Positions 7,580-17,501 of a stretch of 64,000 nucleotides of DNA are shown here, piece by piece. How positions within the stretch are numbered: position 1 is the first letter of the stretch; each line of letters starts with the position of its first letter. Position numbers and translations under genes: made by a program. The stretch spans positions 159,758-223,757 of the forward strand of contig NZ_LR735008.1 in assembly GCF_900009265.2 (NCBI RefSeq), in the 5' to 3' direction. The stretch is from Planktothrix paucivesiculata PCC 9631. Its GTDB lineage: Bacteria > Cyanobacteriota > Cyanobacteriia > Cyanobacteriales > Microcoleaceae. The notes below the pieces were generated by a model. It had not been told where the DNA came from. It saw only the letters and a list, made by a program, of their open reading frames with translations, and ran no database searches.

Positions 7580-8548
7580 ATGGCTTTTAGTGTTATTAAA
7601 CGACGTAACCTATGGTGGACGATTTCCGGCGCGGTTATTCTGGCGGGAATTGTCGCTATGGGAATTTCTTGGAGTCGGCCAGATATTGGCGCTCCCTTAC
7701 GTCCAGCCTTGGATTTTGTAGGAGGAACTCGCCTCCAATTAGAATTGGATTGTTCGGTTGCTAATAATTGTGATGGCCCGATTGAGATTACTCAAGTTCG
7801 GGAAGTTTTAGCGAGTCAGGGTTTAGCAAATAGTTCGATTCAACTGTTAGATAAAGATTCGAGCAAAAAAGATAAACAAATTGTTTCGATTCGCACCAAA
7901 ACTTTAAACGTTGATGAAAGAAGCAATTTACAATCGGCTTTAAGTCAAAAAATCGGAGCCTTTGACCCAAAAGGGATTCAAATTGATACCGTTGGCCCTA
8001 CTACTGGTCGTCAAATTTTTATCTCGGGACTAATTGCTTTATTATTGTCTTTTGCCGGAATTACAGTTTATTTAAGTTTTCGGTTTAAGTTGGACTATGC
8101 CTTTTTTGCCTTTGTTGCTTTATTCCATGATGTTTTTGTGACCCTAGGAGTATTCTCAATTTTGGGTTTAGTTTTAGGGGTAGAAGTTGATAGTTTATTT
8201 CTGGTTTCTCTGTTGACAATTGTGGGATTTTCTGTTAATGATACGGTGGTAATTTATGACCGAGTTCGGGAAGTGATTGCCCGAAATCCTGATCTGCATA
8301 TTAACCAAGTGGTGGATGATGCGGTGGGACAAACTTTAACCCGGTCTATTAATACCACTTTAACTACCCTATTGCCCCTAATTTGTATTTTCCTATTTGG
8401 CGGTGAAACCCTAAAATATTTTGCCTTAGCTTTATTAGTGGGATTCACGGCTGGGGCCTATTCTAGTATTTTTATTGCCAGTACAATGTTAGCTTGGTGG
8501 CGCGATCGCAAATCCGATTCGGTGACTTTAGCCACGGAAAAAGAGTAA
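7580..8548 (+). CDS. secF: Protein translocase subunit SecF
   Basis: A 322-residue membrane protein, partner of SecD. One N-terminal helix is followed by the [15 protein letters not shown] motif, a short periplasmic domain, and the membrane bundle with [35 protein letters not shown] and a C-terminal [22 protein letters not shown]. These are the SecF D3-D6 signatures. Same strand and close spacing indicate an operon with secD and perhaps pdhB. A perfect 8-bp stem hairpin follows its stop at 8561-8579. Confidence 0.96.
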   Translation: MAFSVIKRRNLWWTISGAVILAGIVAMGISWSRPDIGAPLRPALDFVGGTRLQLELDCSVANNCDGPIEITQVREVLASQGLANSSIQLLDKDSSKKDKQIVSIRTKTLNVDERSNLQSALSQKIGAFDPKGIQIDTVGPTTGRQIFISGLIALLLSFAGITVYLSFRFKLDYAFFAFVALFHDVFVTLGVFSILGLVLGVEVDSLFLVSLLTIVGFSVNDTVVIYDRVREVIARNPDLHINQVVDDAVGQTLTRSINTTLTTLLPLICIFLFGGETLKYFALALLVGFTAGAYSSIFIASTMLAWWRDRKSDSVTLATEKE

Positions 8549-8560
8549 ATTCAGGGTAGG

Positions 8561-8579
8561 TTATCCCGTGTCGGGATAA
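8561..8579. terminator. Hairpin after secF
   Basis: TTATCCCG-TGT-CGGGATAA forms a perfect 8-bp stem with a 3-base loop 12 bp after the secF stop. No U-tract follows, so it is a weak terminator candidate, or an mRNA 3'-end stabiliser, between secF and the convergent aroH gene. Confidence 0.45.
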
Positions 8580-8667
8580 AGCTATGAATAGGGGTTTCAA
8601 GAAGGGATAGGGAATAGAAAATAAGGGATAAAATATTGCCCATTGCCTATTCCCCATTCCCCTTTTA

Positions 8668-9054
8668 TTAAGAATGAACTGGGTTTAAATTCCAGTCGGG
8701 ACGGAGATTTTCTGCTGCTCTTAAATAGGGGTGATAAACTTGGGTTTTATCGCTGGGTAGGTTAACATGAACTAAGAAGCGAATACATTTTTCTAAACTG
8801 CCGGCGACGTACATTTGTTGAACATCTAATAACGGAACATTCTGCCATTGAGGACGCTCACGGGCGATCGCGGCGGGAAAAATAGCGTCTAAATCTTTGG
8901 TGACAGAAAAGGTCATACTAATAATTTCATTAGGATCAAGTTGATTACGGGTTTCCAATTCGTCTAGTAATTCTATGACCGCTTCTCGAATGGCTGCAAC
9001 CGAATTTTCTGAAACCGTCGTTGCGCCACGAATGGCTCGAACTCGCCAGTCCAC
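8668..9054 (-). CDS. aroH: Chorismate mutase, AroH type
   Basis: A 128-residue protein matching monofunctional AroH-class chorismate mutases, which convert chorismate to prephenate for Phe/Tyr synthesis. Signatures: WRVRAIRGATTVSENSV with the active-site Arg near residue 7, LLDELETRNQLDPNEIISMT, FSVTKDLDAIFPAAIARERP, and EKCIRFLVHVNLP with the second catalytic Arg. The start is GTG 9054, with a strong GGAGGA about 9 bases upstream. The protein has the normal length for the family. It is convergent with secF and has no obvious operon partner. Confidence 0.94.
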   Translation of the reverse strand: MDWRVRAIRGATTVSENSVAAIREAVIELLDELETRNQLDPNEIISMTFSVTKDLDAIFPAAIARERPQWQNVPLLDVQQMYVAGSLEKCIRFLVHVNLPSDKTQVYHPYLRAAENLRPDWNLNPVHS

Positions 9055-9124
9055 AAATAGAATCCTCCGCGATTAAAATATTGATTGTTCTCAGTTTAGC
9101 AATACCGGGAGACAAGGTGAAAAA

Positions 9125-10066
9125 TTATAATTGAGATTGTTCGGCATAACAAGTATTTCTTCCTAGGGCTTTGGCTTGGTATAGACATTGATCGGCCCGA
9201 TCAAAAATATCCTCAATTCGAGTATCCTGGGGTCTAAAAACTGCGACTCCAATACTAACTGTGATGTTTAAATTCCCTTTTTCCGTGGGAATGGAAAGGT
9301 GAGCAATTAAATCACAAATTTCCTGGGCAATTTTCAGGGCATCTGCTTGATCGGTGTCCGGGAGTAAAATTACGAATTCTTCTCCGCCATAGCGCCCAAA
9401 ATAATCACTGGATCGGAGATAATTCTGAATGGCTAAAGTGAAATTGATTAAAATTTGATCGCCTGTTAAATGACCATAATTATCATTAATTTGTTTAAAA
9501 TGGTCTAAATCTAAGATCAGTAAAGAAAATAAACTTTTATCGTGAATCGCTCGATTGAATTGGTTTTCAATATATTCAAAAAAGCTACGACGGTTTAAAA
9601 TTTGGGTCAGGGGATCGAGTTGAGATAATTGTTGAAGTTTTACCAAAGCTCTTTTGAGATTATCTGTTGTTTGTTTTAGGGTTAAATGGGTTTTAACTCG
9701 TGCTAAGAGTTCATTTCTAATAAAAGGTTTAGTAATATAATCTACAGCCCCTAATTCAAACGCTTCAACTAATTTTTCTTCTTCATAACTAGCCGTGAGA
9801 AAAATAATTGGAATTTCTTGTAATGCGGGATCGTTTTTAATAAATTGACAAACCTCTAAGCCATCCATTTCGGGCATCATTAAATCCAACAAAATCAAAT
9901 CTATTTTATTATCTTTTAATCGATTTAACGCTTGAAAACCACTGGTAGCAAAGGTGGTATTATAGCCCAGACTATCAAGAATTTCTCCAACTAATTTTAG
10001 ATTATTCGTAATATCATCAACAATCAAAATAAAAAAATCTTCTGGGATAAATAAGTCCATTTTCAT
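9125..10066 (-). CDS. Response regulator diguanylate cyclase (REC-GGDEF)
   Basis: A 313-residue soluble protein. Residues about 12-130 are a receiver domain (FILIVDDITNNLKLVGEIL; phospho-acceptor Asp in LILLDLMMPEMDG; TKPF near its end). A short coiled linker leads to a GGDEF domain at about 150-308 with active-site GGEEF and an I-site RSSD five residues before it, so it should make cyclic di-GMP under product inhibition. Its ATG overlaps the stop of the large upstream hybrid kinase (TAATG), making that kinase the likely phosphate source. The arrangement would turn the kinase signal into c-di-GMP output. Confidence 0.93.
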   Translation of the reverse strand: MKMDLFIPEDFFILIVDDITNNLKLVGEILDSLGYNTTFATSGFQALNRLKDNKIDLILLDLMMPEMDGLEVCQFIKNDPALQEIPIIFLTASYEEEKLVEAFELGAVDYITKPFIRNELLARVKTHLTLKQTTDNLKRALVKLQQLSQLDPLTQILNRRSFFEYIENQFNRAIHDKSLFSLLILDLDHFKQINDNYGHLTGDQILINFTLAIQNYLRSSDYFGRYGGEEFVILLPDTDQADALKIAQEICDLIAHLSIPTEKGNLNITVSIGVAVFRPQDTRIEDIFDRADQCLYQAKALGRNTCYAEQSQL

Positions 10067-13000
10067 TAATTCAACTCCTGATTAACATCATTTTTAAGAC
10101 TTTCTATAATCCGAGGAAAAGCATTGACGGTTTCAGGAATATTATTCCAATCAAATGCGTCTAACTGCATTTCCAAGACTTCGGCATATTCAATTAAAGG
10201 CTGATATTGATATTGTTGCCCCCAGGTTTGTAAGCGTTGAACAAATTGCTGTAAATCTCGAGTTTTTAAGGTTTTTCTTAACGTATTCCAAACCTGTTCT
10301 TCCTCGTATTTAAGTTTTAAAAGAAATTCTTGTGCTGCGGCTGATCCAATGACCCAAGACAGATCAACTAATAGATCATCCGTCTCTTGATCATTTGCCA
10401 TAACCATAGCAGTTTGAGAGTTTAGGGGTAAATGTTTTTTTATTTCCGTGACTAATTGTTTTAAACTCACGGGTTTTAGCAGACATCCTTGACAAAAATC
10501 TTGAAGTTCTTTCAATTCTTGAGTTTGACAGGAAGCGGTAACAATAACAATGGGAATATGTTGGGTTTTTTGCTCCTGTTTGAGACATTTAGCCACAACT
10601 CTTCCATCCATTTCGGGCATTAGTAAATCCAATAAAATTAAATCAGGTTGATTAAGTTTTGCCTGATGAATCGCTTGTTTTCCATTCTCCGCAAACCATA
10701 ATTGATGGTGACTTTTAGCAAAATATCCCTGAATCAATTTTCGGTTGGATTCTATGTCATCCACCACTAAAATTTTACTCGGTTTAAACTGATTCAGATT
10801 GCGATCTTCACTCAAATTAGATTGCGGAATAATAGGATTTTGAGCCGGAGATACTTCGGGAAAGACAAAAGTAAAAATACTCCCCTTCCCAAGCTGACTT
10901 TGAAGCAATACGGTTCCCCCCATCATCTGAGTTAAGCGCTGAGTAATAGCCAATCCTAAACCTGTGCCTCCATACTTACGATTACTTTGTCCTGAACTTT
11001 GAATGAAGGCTTCAAAAATCAGACTTTGCTGATCTTCTGCAATGCCAATTCCCGTATCCTCAATCATAAGTTCTAACCAAAATTTTTCACCGTTTAAGGT
11101 TTGGTAAGCTTGAGTCCTGGTAGAAATCGTAATTGCTCCGGTGTTGGTAAATTTAAGGGCATTACCAATGACATTAAACAAAATTTGACGTAATCGAGTT
11201 TCATCAATATAAACAGTTTGGGGAAGTTGGGAATCAATCTTAGTTTGCAAAACTAACCTTTTTTCTGAAGCTTTCGGGTAAAAAATCTGTTGAATTTCTT
11301 TAATCATCACCCGCAGGTTAACGCGAGTATAATTTAATTCAAGTTTGCCCGATTCAATTTTAGACAAATCCAGAATATCATTAATTAAGGCCAGTAGGGT
11401 ACGACCACCCGTAATAATCGCGTCTAAATAGGGCCGAGCTTTAGGATCAGTCACCACCGATTGTAATAAATCCGTAAACCCTAAAATGGCATTCATCGGT
11501 GTTCTAATTTCATGGCTCATATTCGCTAGAAATTCACTTTTGGCTTGGTTAGCTATTTCGGCTTCCCGGCGCGCTTGCTCTAAGTCGATATTTTTCTGGG
11601 TAAGTTCTTCTCTGCGACGGGTTTCTTGTTCGAGTAATGTCGCTAATTCCTGTTCTAAGATTTTGCGATCGCTAATATCAATTAAGTACCCTAAGATTTC
11701 GGTCACATTTCCGGTTTCATCTTTGACTTTTCTTAACTGGGTAAGAAACCAGCCATACTGACCATCGGCTTTGAGCCAGCGATATTCATGGATATAAGAA
11801 TCTTCCGTAAATTGAGTGGCTAAGTTGATTAAAACCCGTTCCCGATCATCAGGATGAATCTGTTGAATCCAAAAGCCAGAATCCTCTAAAAAGATTTGAG
11901 GATCATATCCGACAATATCCTGAACATTTTTACTAACAAAAGTAATCGGATAATTGCCTTCGGCTTGACAACTTAAAATAACAATAGGAGAATAATTCAG
12001 CAGGAAATTCAGGTGATCGCTAGTTTCTCTTAATTCTAATTCGGTTCTTTTGCGATCGCTCACATCTAACATAATCCCTTGCCAAGCGATATCTCCGTTG
12101 TCTCGACGTTCGGGGCGAGAAGCTTCTGCAAGCCATTTTAATTTCCCATTGGGCATTCGATAGCGCAGTTCACAAAATACAGGAGTTAATGTCACTGCAT
12201 TCCTGATTTTTTGTTCTCGTTCTTGTTTAATATCTTCAGGGTAAAACCCCGGTTCTAAAATTTTATGATTCTTGATAATTTGCTCGGCACTCCAGCCAAA
12301 TACTTCTAAGCAACCATCACTCATATATTCTATATAACTCGAACCATCGGCACATTTAATATGGGTATAAATTGTTCCAGGAATATTGTCAGCTAGGGCT
12401 TTTAATTGGGCTTCCCGTTGACGTAGGGTTTCCTCAATTCGTTTGCGATCGCTAATGTCAAAAGTCATCCCTAAAATTTGTTCAATCTCCCCCCGATCAT
12501 CTAAAACTGGTACATATTTAACAACAATCATATAGGGTTCTAGCCCGGGAATTTGCAAGGTAAATTCCCCAATTTGCAAGGTTTTTGTACTTATGGTTTG
12601 AGTTAATAAGGGCAGGTATTGAGAATAAACTTCTGGGGGATAAACGTCTTCATCTCGATAACCAATAAATTTTTCTTTGGGGAATCCTGTTCGTTCTACG
12701 GTGCGTGAATTGACATATTCAAATCGCCGTTCTGGATCATAAATCACAAAGACATCGGGGGCGTGCTGCACGGTTAAAGCAAACAGTTCTTCATTGTGTT
12801 TGAGTGCATCTTCCGTTTGTTTTAAATGAGTTAAATCTTGAATACTAACAAGAACTCCAGATATTTTATTTTGTTCATCTAAATAGGGGGTATAGGTGCC
12901 TCTGACATAGCATTTCCCGGCGGAATTAAGATTAATCCAGCCATCTTTTTGTACCACTTCTCCGGCTAAAACTTGATCGAGATAGGGTTTTAGGGTTTGA

Positions 13001-15045
13001 TTAAACATTTGCTCTCCTAAAACTTCAATAATAGAATGACCAATCACGGTCTCTAAGGGTTTATCGATGAGTTTTAAGTAAGCTGGATTAGCAATTTTAT
13101 AATTATAGTTTTGATCTAGTAAACAGATACAATCGGCGGTTTTAGCAACAATCCGTTCATATTGACGGAGGGATTCTTCATAACGTTTGCGATCGCTAAT
13201 ATCCTCAACAATATAGGAAAATCGAGGACGATGCTGTTCGGATAAACCAATATAAGAAACCGTTGCCAATAACCATTGCTTTGTCTGATGATCTCGAGTA
13301 TGTTCATACTCAAACTGGATGGGTTTTCCTAACCGTTGACTTTCCCGATAATAGTTAATCCAAGTTTGGATATCTTCAAAACTTCTCCCTAATTCGCTGG
13401 CTAATTTATCTTGAATATCTTCTGTATTTTTACCCATAAATTTAGCTGTAGCTGCATTATCAGATATGTGTAAAATATCCGTTTCTAAAAGTTCAACTAC
13501 CCCCATCATCATCAGCGAAGAATTATAAAAACTTCTGAGAATCGCTTCCTGTTTTCTTAATAATATTTTGGTGCGTTTAATTCGTTCTATTTCTTCCCTT
13601 AACTGTTGATTAGTTTGTTCTAACTCAATTGTTCTTTCCTGAACTTTAGCTTCGAGTTCTTGATTGGCTTTTTGAACTTTTTCCAGGAGAGTAGCTTGTT
13701 GAATTCCTAACGCAACATGAACCGATAAATTTTCTAAAAATTCTCTTTCTTCCGGTTGCCATTCTCGAATTTTATCCCCATTCTGAGCAATTAAACATCC
13801 CCAGAATTGATTTTCTACCGTAATCGGAATGACCAAATCAGAGGACATAGGATCACAGGACTCAAAAAAAGTGATTCCCAGGGGATTTGAGGTTAATAAT
13901 TCAGGCGGCGCAAGGGATTCTACAATAATTTTTCCAGGATTCTCTGAACTCTGAATAATCACCCGATCACAGTCTAACAATTGACGAACTTCGGTGACGG
14001 TGGCATTCAAAATCTCATCTAAACTTAATGAGGAACGAATTCTTAAGACCGTATCTGCTAATAGTTGATATCTTTGATTTTGTTCTTTGAGTTTATTAAT
14101 ATTACTGTTAACTTCTTGTTTCAAATCAGAATTTAAAGTCTTTAATAGATTAATTTTTTCGCTTTGAAGTTTTTCTAATTGTTGTTTTAATGCTGAAATA
14201 ACCGTCTGAATTTCACTCAAGTCAATGGCTTGTAAAATCGTAGTTTGAGTGACTAACCCCGCTAAATATCCTTGCTCATTGACAATCACTAGCCGCCGAA
14301 TGTTTCCTTGTTTCATAGCTTGATGTGCTTCCCAAAGCGAAGCATTAGCATCAATCAAAAATAAGGGATGACTCATCACCTGTTCGGCTTGTAACTGGTT
14401 TAAATCGTATTCTGAAGCTTGAAGTTTCAGGATATCCCGTTCCGTCACAATTCCCAAGGGACGAATTTTTTGATCGGTTATTTTTTTACCAATCACCACA
14501 CAACTGACTCGATATTTTGTCATCAGTTCGGCTAAATGTAATACACTGGTTTTTAAGGAGCTACTAATTACGGTTGTAACCATCACTTCTCGAATGGTTC
14601 GACACTTAAGAATGTCTGCGGGTTCTAATACGCCTCGAATACTCTGGGGGGTGATAATCCCGAGAGGTTTTCCTTGTTCATTCACAATCGGTAAATGTCG
14701 GATTCGATGTTGACGTAAAATCGAAATCATCTCCAGGGGCTCTTTGATGTCCTGTTCCCGAACCGTAATCACCCCCCGTGTCATCACTTCCCCCACGGTT
14801 GTCCCCTGCAAATTTCGCGCTTGGGTCGCCAATTTGACAAAATCCCGTTCGGTTAATAACCCCACTAATTGCTGATCCTCCAAAACCAACACACAGCTTG
14901 GATCGGGTTTGGGCTGAGTATCCCTGGTGTTTTGAGTCATTTGTTGAATTACATCCAGGACAGGGGTATCGGGCGATACCCTCAAAAAATGACGATCAAT
15001 GCAGTCGGTGGGGGAAAAAAATGCAACCGCTTGGGAAAATACCAT
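10066..15045 (-). CDS. Giant hybrid histidine kinase: CBS x4, GAF, about five PAS, HisKA, HATPase, REC
   Basis: A 1659-residue soluble kinase. Residues about 10-285 hold two CBS pairs (motifs VGLLTERDFVKLA, LGIITPQSIRG, LGIVTERDILKL, LAGLVTQTTIL), which often sense adenine nucleotides. A coiled linker precedes a GAF domain (about 330-460), then about five PAS/PAC units (about 500-1140), several ending in the DISDRK PAC motif. HisKA has its phospho-His at about 1178 (NMSHEIRTPMNAILGF). HATPase carries NALKFTN, DTGIGI and GGTGLGLAI. A receiver domain with LILLDLLMPEMDG lies near 1470. A helical C-tail of about 100 residues resembles Hpt tails but shows no clear His. No transmembrane segment. 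Coupled to the downstream cyclase. Confidence 0.93.
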   Translation of the reverse strand: MVFSQAVAFFSPTDCIDRHFLRVSPDTPVLDVIQQMTQNTRDTQPKPDPSCVLVLEDQQLVGLLTERDFVKLATQARNLQGTTVGEVMTRGVITVREQDIKEPLEMISILRQHRIRHLPIVNEQGKPLGIITPQSIRGVLEPADILKCRTIREVMVTTVISSSLKTSVLHLAELMTKYRVSCVVIGKKITDQKIRPLGIVTERDILKLQASEYDLNQLQAEQVMSHPLFLIDANASLWEAHQAMKQGNIRRLVIVNEQGYLAGLVTQTTILQAIDLSEIQTVISALKQQLEKLQSEKINLLKTLNSDLKQEVNSNINKLKEQNQRYQLLADTVLRIRSSLSLDEILNATVTEVRQLLDCDRVIIQSSENPGKIIVESLAPPELLTSNPLGITFFESCDPMSSDLVIPITVENQFWGCLIAQNGDKIREWQPEEREFLENLSVHVALGIQQATLLEKVQKANQELEAKVQERTIELEQTNQQLREEIERIKRTKILLRKQEAILRSFYNSSLMMMGVVELLETDILHISDNAATAKFMGKNTEDIQDKLASELGRSFEDIQTWINYYRESQRLGKPIQFEYEHTRDHQTKQWLLATVSYIGLSEQHRPRFSYIVEDISDRKRYEESLRQYERIVAKTADCICLLDQNYNYKIANPAYLKLIDKPLETVIGHSIIEVLGEQMFNQTLKPYLDQVLAGEVVQKDGWINLNSAGKCYVRGTYTPYLDEQNKISGVLVSIQDLTHLKQTEDALKHNEELFALTVQHAPDVFVIYDPERRFEYVNSRTVERTGFPKEKFIGYRDEDVYPPEVYSQYLPLLTQTISTKTLQIGEFTLQIPGLEPYMIVVKYVPVLDDRGEIEQILGMTFDISDRKRIEETLRQREAQLKALADNIPGTIYTHIKCADGSSYIEYMSDGCLEVFGWSAEQIIKNHKILEPGFYPEDIKQEREQKIRNAVTLTPVFCELRYRMPNGKLKWLAEASRPERRDNGDIAWQGIMLDVSDRKRTELELRETSDHLNFLLNYSPIVILSCQAEGNYPITFVSKNVQDIVGYDPQIFLEDSGFWIQQIHPDDRERVLINLATQFTEDSYIHEYRWLKADGQYGWFLTQLRKVKDETGNVTEILGYLIDISDRKILEQELATLLEQETRRREELTQKNIDLEQARREAEIANQAKSEFLANMSHEIRTPMNAILGFTDLLQSVVTDPKARPYLDAIITGGRTLLALINDILDLSKIESGKLELNYTRVNLRVMIKEIQQIFYPKASEKRLVLQTKIDSQLPQTVYIDETRLRQILFNVIGNALKFTNTGAITISTRTQAYQTLNGEKFWLELMIEDTGIGIAEDQQSLIFEAFIQSSGQSNRKYGGTGLGLAITQRLTQMMGGTVLLQSQLGKGSIFTFVFPEVSPAQNPIIPQSNLSEDRNLNQFKPSKILVVDDIESNRKLIQGYFAKSHHQLWFAENGKQAIHQAKLNQPDLILLDLLMPEMDGRVVAKCLKQEQKTQHIPIVIVTASCQTQELKELQDFCQGCLLKPVSLKQLVTEIKKHLPLNSQTAMVMANDQETDDLLVDLSWVIGSAAAQEFLLKLKYEEEQVWNTLRKTLKTRDLQQFVQRLQTWGQQYQYQPLIEYAEVLEMQLDAFDWNNIPETVNAFPRIIESLKNDVNQELN

Positions 15046-15135
15046 TGTCCTCTGGGGAAAAATTTACGGGATAGTTATTTTCCCTATTATAAACTCCTAA
15101 AATAAATCAAAGTTTTCACTTTTCGTTGATAACTA

Positions 15136-16458
15136 TTAATTCCCCAGGGCAATTGAGAGCAATTCCTGAACATTACTGACCGGAAAAATCGGAATTTGCA
15201 GTTGTTCAGCGAGTTCTGCCACGGTCATATCATCGAGAAAAATCGCTTCTCCCTGTTTGAGCATGACTGAGGGTAATAAAATGCCATCTCCTAATATTTT
15301 TCCGGTTAATTTTTGTCGCAAATCCTGTCCGGTTAATAGACCGGTAACGGTGATTTCTTGACCCCAATATTGACTGGCTAAGGCAACTAAATTTACTGTT
15401 AGTCCTGAAATATTATTTAAGGAGTTAACTAGGGGTTGAAAGGCTTTTTCCACCGCATTTCCCACCACCCAAGTGAACTGACGGGGGCTAGAACAAGATT
15501 GCAGAGGATAGTCTTTTACCGCTTGTTCAAATTCTTTGATAAATTTGCGAATGGAACCCACTCCATTCCCAATTTGAGGATAATCTTGATAATGGGATTC
15601 GGGGGGTAATTCGGCTCCAGCAATTAAAAACAGTTCATCGGCAATCCAAACACAGGTTGACCCTAATTCCTGTTGAAATTTTTGTTGTAAAGTTTGAACT
15701 TGGGTAATAATTTCTTGGGCTTTTTCGGGGGTGACAGGAATTAATTCATCTTGATTGGGACGAAAGCGAGTTAACCCCACTGGAACAACGGCAATGGAGG
15801 CAACGGTGGGGATTCTCCCGCGATGAAATTGGGCTAAATCTAAAATTGTTTGTTCCAGGTGTTTACCATCATTAATTCCGGGGCAAACGACGACTTGAGC
15901 ATGAATTTGTAAGCGATTTTTTTTAAACCATTTGAGTTGATCTAAAATCTGTCCTGCTCGGGGATTTTTTAATAACTGAATTCTGATATCGGGTTCGGTG
16001 GCGTGAACGGAAACATACAGGGGAGAAAGGCGCATTTGAGAAATTCTATCCCATTCCTTTGGCGATAAATTAGTTAAGGTTAAATAGGAACCATAGAGAA
16101 AACTTAGGCGATAATCGTCATCTTTGAGATAGAGGGTTTCCCGTTTTCCGGGGGGTTGTTGATCGATAAAACAAAAGGGACAACGATTATTACATTGAAT
16201 TAATCCATCAAATAAAGCCGATTGAAATTCTAATCCTAAATTCTGATCATAGTCTTTTTCGATTTCGATTTTATGAGTTTTTCCTTGGGTATCTAATACT
16301 TCTAATTCTAAAAATTCATCGGCACATAAAAATTGATAATCAATTAAATCTCGGGGTTGTTGTCCGTTGATAGAAATAATCGCATCTCCGGGTTCAAAGC
16401 CAATTTCTGCGGCGATGGAATTGGGTAATACGGTGGTAATTTTAGCGGGATTAATCAT
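15136..16458 (-). CDS. PDZ-radical SAM DUF512 family Fe-S protein
   Basis: A 440-residue protein of the conserved DUF512 family, annotated in cyanobacteria as a putative FeS-containing oxidoreductase. Residues 1-65 form a PDZ-like domain (IAAEIGFEPGDAIISINGQQ). A CX3CX2C cluster (CNNRCPFCFIDQQ) near residues 90-100 fits a radical SAM [4Fe-4S] site. The rest (about 120-290) is the radical SAM barrel, and the C-terminal DUF512 part includes DDMTVAELAEQL. Biochemical function is not established. It follows uppP on the same strand after 76 bp of repeat DNA and may be at the end of that operon. Confidence 0.9.
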   Translation of the reverse strand: MINPAKITTVLPNSIAAEIGFEPGDAIISINGQQPRDLIDYQFLCADEFLELEVLDTQGKTHKIEIEKDYDQNLGLEFQSALFDGLIQCNNRCPFCFIDQQPPGKRETLYLKDDDYRLSFLYGSYLTLTNLSPKEWDRISQMRLSPLYVSVHATEPDIRIQLLKNPRAGQILDQLKWFKKNRLQIHAQVVVCPGINDGKHLEQTILDLAQFHRGRIPTVASIAVVPVGLTRFRPNQDELIPVTPEKAQEIITQVQTLQQKFQQELGSTCVWIADELFLIAGAELPPESHYQDYPQIGNGVGSIRKFIKEFEQAVKDYPLQSCSSPRQFTWVVGNAVEKAFQPLVNSLNNISGLTVNLVALASQYWGQEITVTGLLTGQDLRQKLTGKILGDGILLPSVMLKQGEAIFLDDMTVAELAEQLQIPIFPVSNVQELLSIALGN

Positions 16459-16462
16459 ATAG

Positions 16463-16520
16463 GAATTACGAATTACGAATTACGAATTACGAATACAGAG
16501 ACGCGCCGTGGCTCGTCTCT
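16463..16520. repeat. AATTACG tandem repeat plus GACGCGCC palindrome
   Basis: About four copies of AATTACG (16463-16493) are followed by an inverted repeat with 11-bp arms AGAGACGCGCC and GGCTCGTCTCT (one mismatch, 2-bp loop) at 16497-16520. It lies between uppP and the DUF512 gene. The palindrome is the same dispersed element seen near 6003, 54649 and 60478. Confidence 0.75.
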
Positions 16521-16534
16521 ACGGGATGATGATT

Positions 16535-17479
16535 CTAAATATTGTTTAATGCACCTCCCCAAAGGGCGGTTAAAATGGCAACTCCAAAGGCGAGACGATA
16601 CCAAACAAAAATCCAGGTGCTTTTGCTTTGTAAATACCGAATTAACCAAGCAATGGATAAATAGGAAAAAATCCAAGAGGAAATTAAACCGACTAATAAA
16701 GGCAGGATTTGTATATTTCCAACTCCATCGATAAACACCGATTTTAATTCTACAATTCCGGCTATGGTAATGGCTGGAATTCCTAATAAAAAGGAAAATC
16801 GGGCGGCGGTTGCCCGTTCTAAACCCAGGAATAATCCGGCGGTAATGGTAGAACCCGAACGGGATACTCCAGGAATTAAGGCTAGGGCTTCTGCCAATCC
16901 CATTAATATTCCATCTCGTGGTGTTAGATGTTCAAAATCCCGTTTTCGGGTTCCTATTTTTTCGCCTAATCCTAATAGAAATGCCATAGCCAGAGAGGCG
17001 ATCGCAATCACTCCCAGACTCCGCAATGGAGAGTTATCATAATCGGGAATTAAGATTTTAATTAATAGCCCAAAAAACAAAATAGGAATTGTACCCAAAC
17101 AAATTCCCAGAGCCAAACGAAAGTCTATGGAATCATAATCTTTTTTTTGAATCGCTCGCCATGAACCCATGACCACTTGAGTTAAATCTTGCCAAAAAAA
17201 CCAAACCACCGCCACAATACTCCCTAACTGAATAATGGCGGTAAATGCCGTACCCGGATCGCCCCAACCTAAGACCACAGGAATTACTTTTAAATGGGCC
17301 GTACTACTAATGGGTAAAAATTCTGTTATTCCTTGAATTAATCCCAAAAAAAATGCCTGTAAGATATTGATTTGGGTTGCTACTTCTGGAGTGCTTGGAG
17401 CTTGGAGCAGGAAATTATCGATAGGTAAATTACCAAATAAATCGGTCAAATACTCAGAGGAATTAATTATGCTGAACAT
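16535..17479 (-). CDS. uppP: Undecaprenyl-diphosphate phosphatase
   Basis: A 314-residue polytopic membrane protein of the UppP/BacA family. It dephosphorylates undecaprenyl diphosphate to recycle the lipid carrier for peptidoglycan and other envelope polymers. Signatures are QGITEFLPISSTAHL near residue 50 and PGVSRSGSTITAGLFLGL near 205, the two conserved active-site motifs. About eight membrane segments are visible. It has an N-terminal extension of about 38 residues before the family core. It lies 22 bp after tsaB on the same strand. Confidence 0.95.
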   Translation of the reverse strand: MFSIINSSEYLTDLFGNLPIDNFLLQAPSTPEVATQINILQAFFLGLIQGITEFLPISSTAHLKVIPVVLGWGDPGTAFTAIIQLGSIVAVVWFFWQDLTQVVMGSWRAIQKKDYDSIDFRLALGICLGTIPILFFGLLIKILIPDYDNSPLRSLGVIAIASLAMAFLLGLGEKIGTRKRDFEHLTPRDGILMGLAEALALIPGVSRSGSTITAGLFLGLERATAARFSFLLGIPAITIAGIVELKSVFIDGVGNIQILPLLVGLISSWIFSYLSIAWLIRYLQSKSTWIFVWYRLAFGVAILTALWGGALNNI

Positions 17480-17501
17480 TACATTTTTCCTGAAATTTTT
17501 A

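Noticed and set aside
10066..10400. C-terminal Hpt domain in the hybrid kinase
   Set aside because: The helical tail resembles Hpt tails in other cyanobacterial kinases but I find no conserved phospho-His with its usual neighbours.
13800..13960. Cys in the GAF domain of the 1659-residue kinase as a bilin site
   Set aside because: It has FFESCDPMSS, not a Cys-His attachment motif, and no DXCF; the domain also lacks that region of a cyanobacteriochrome.
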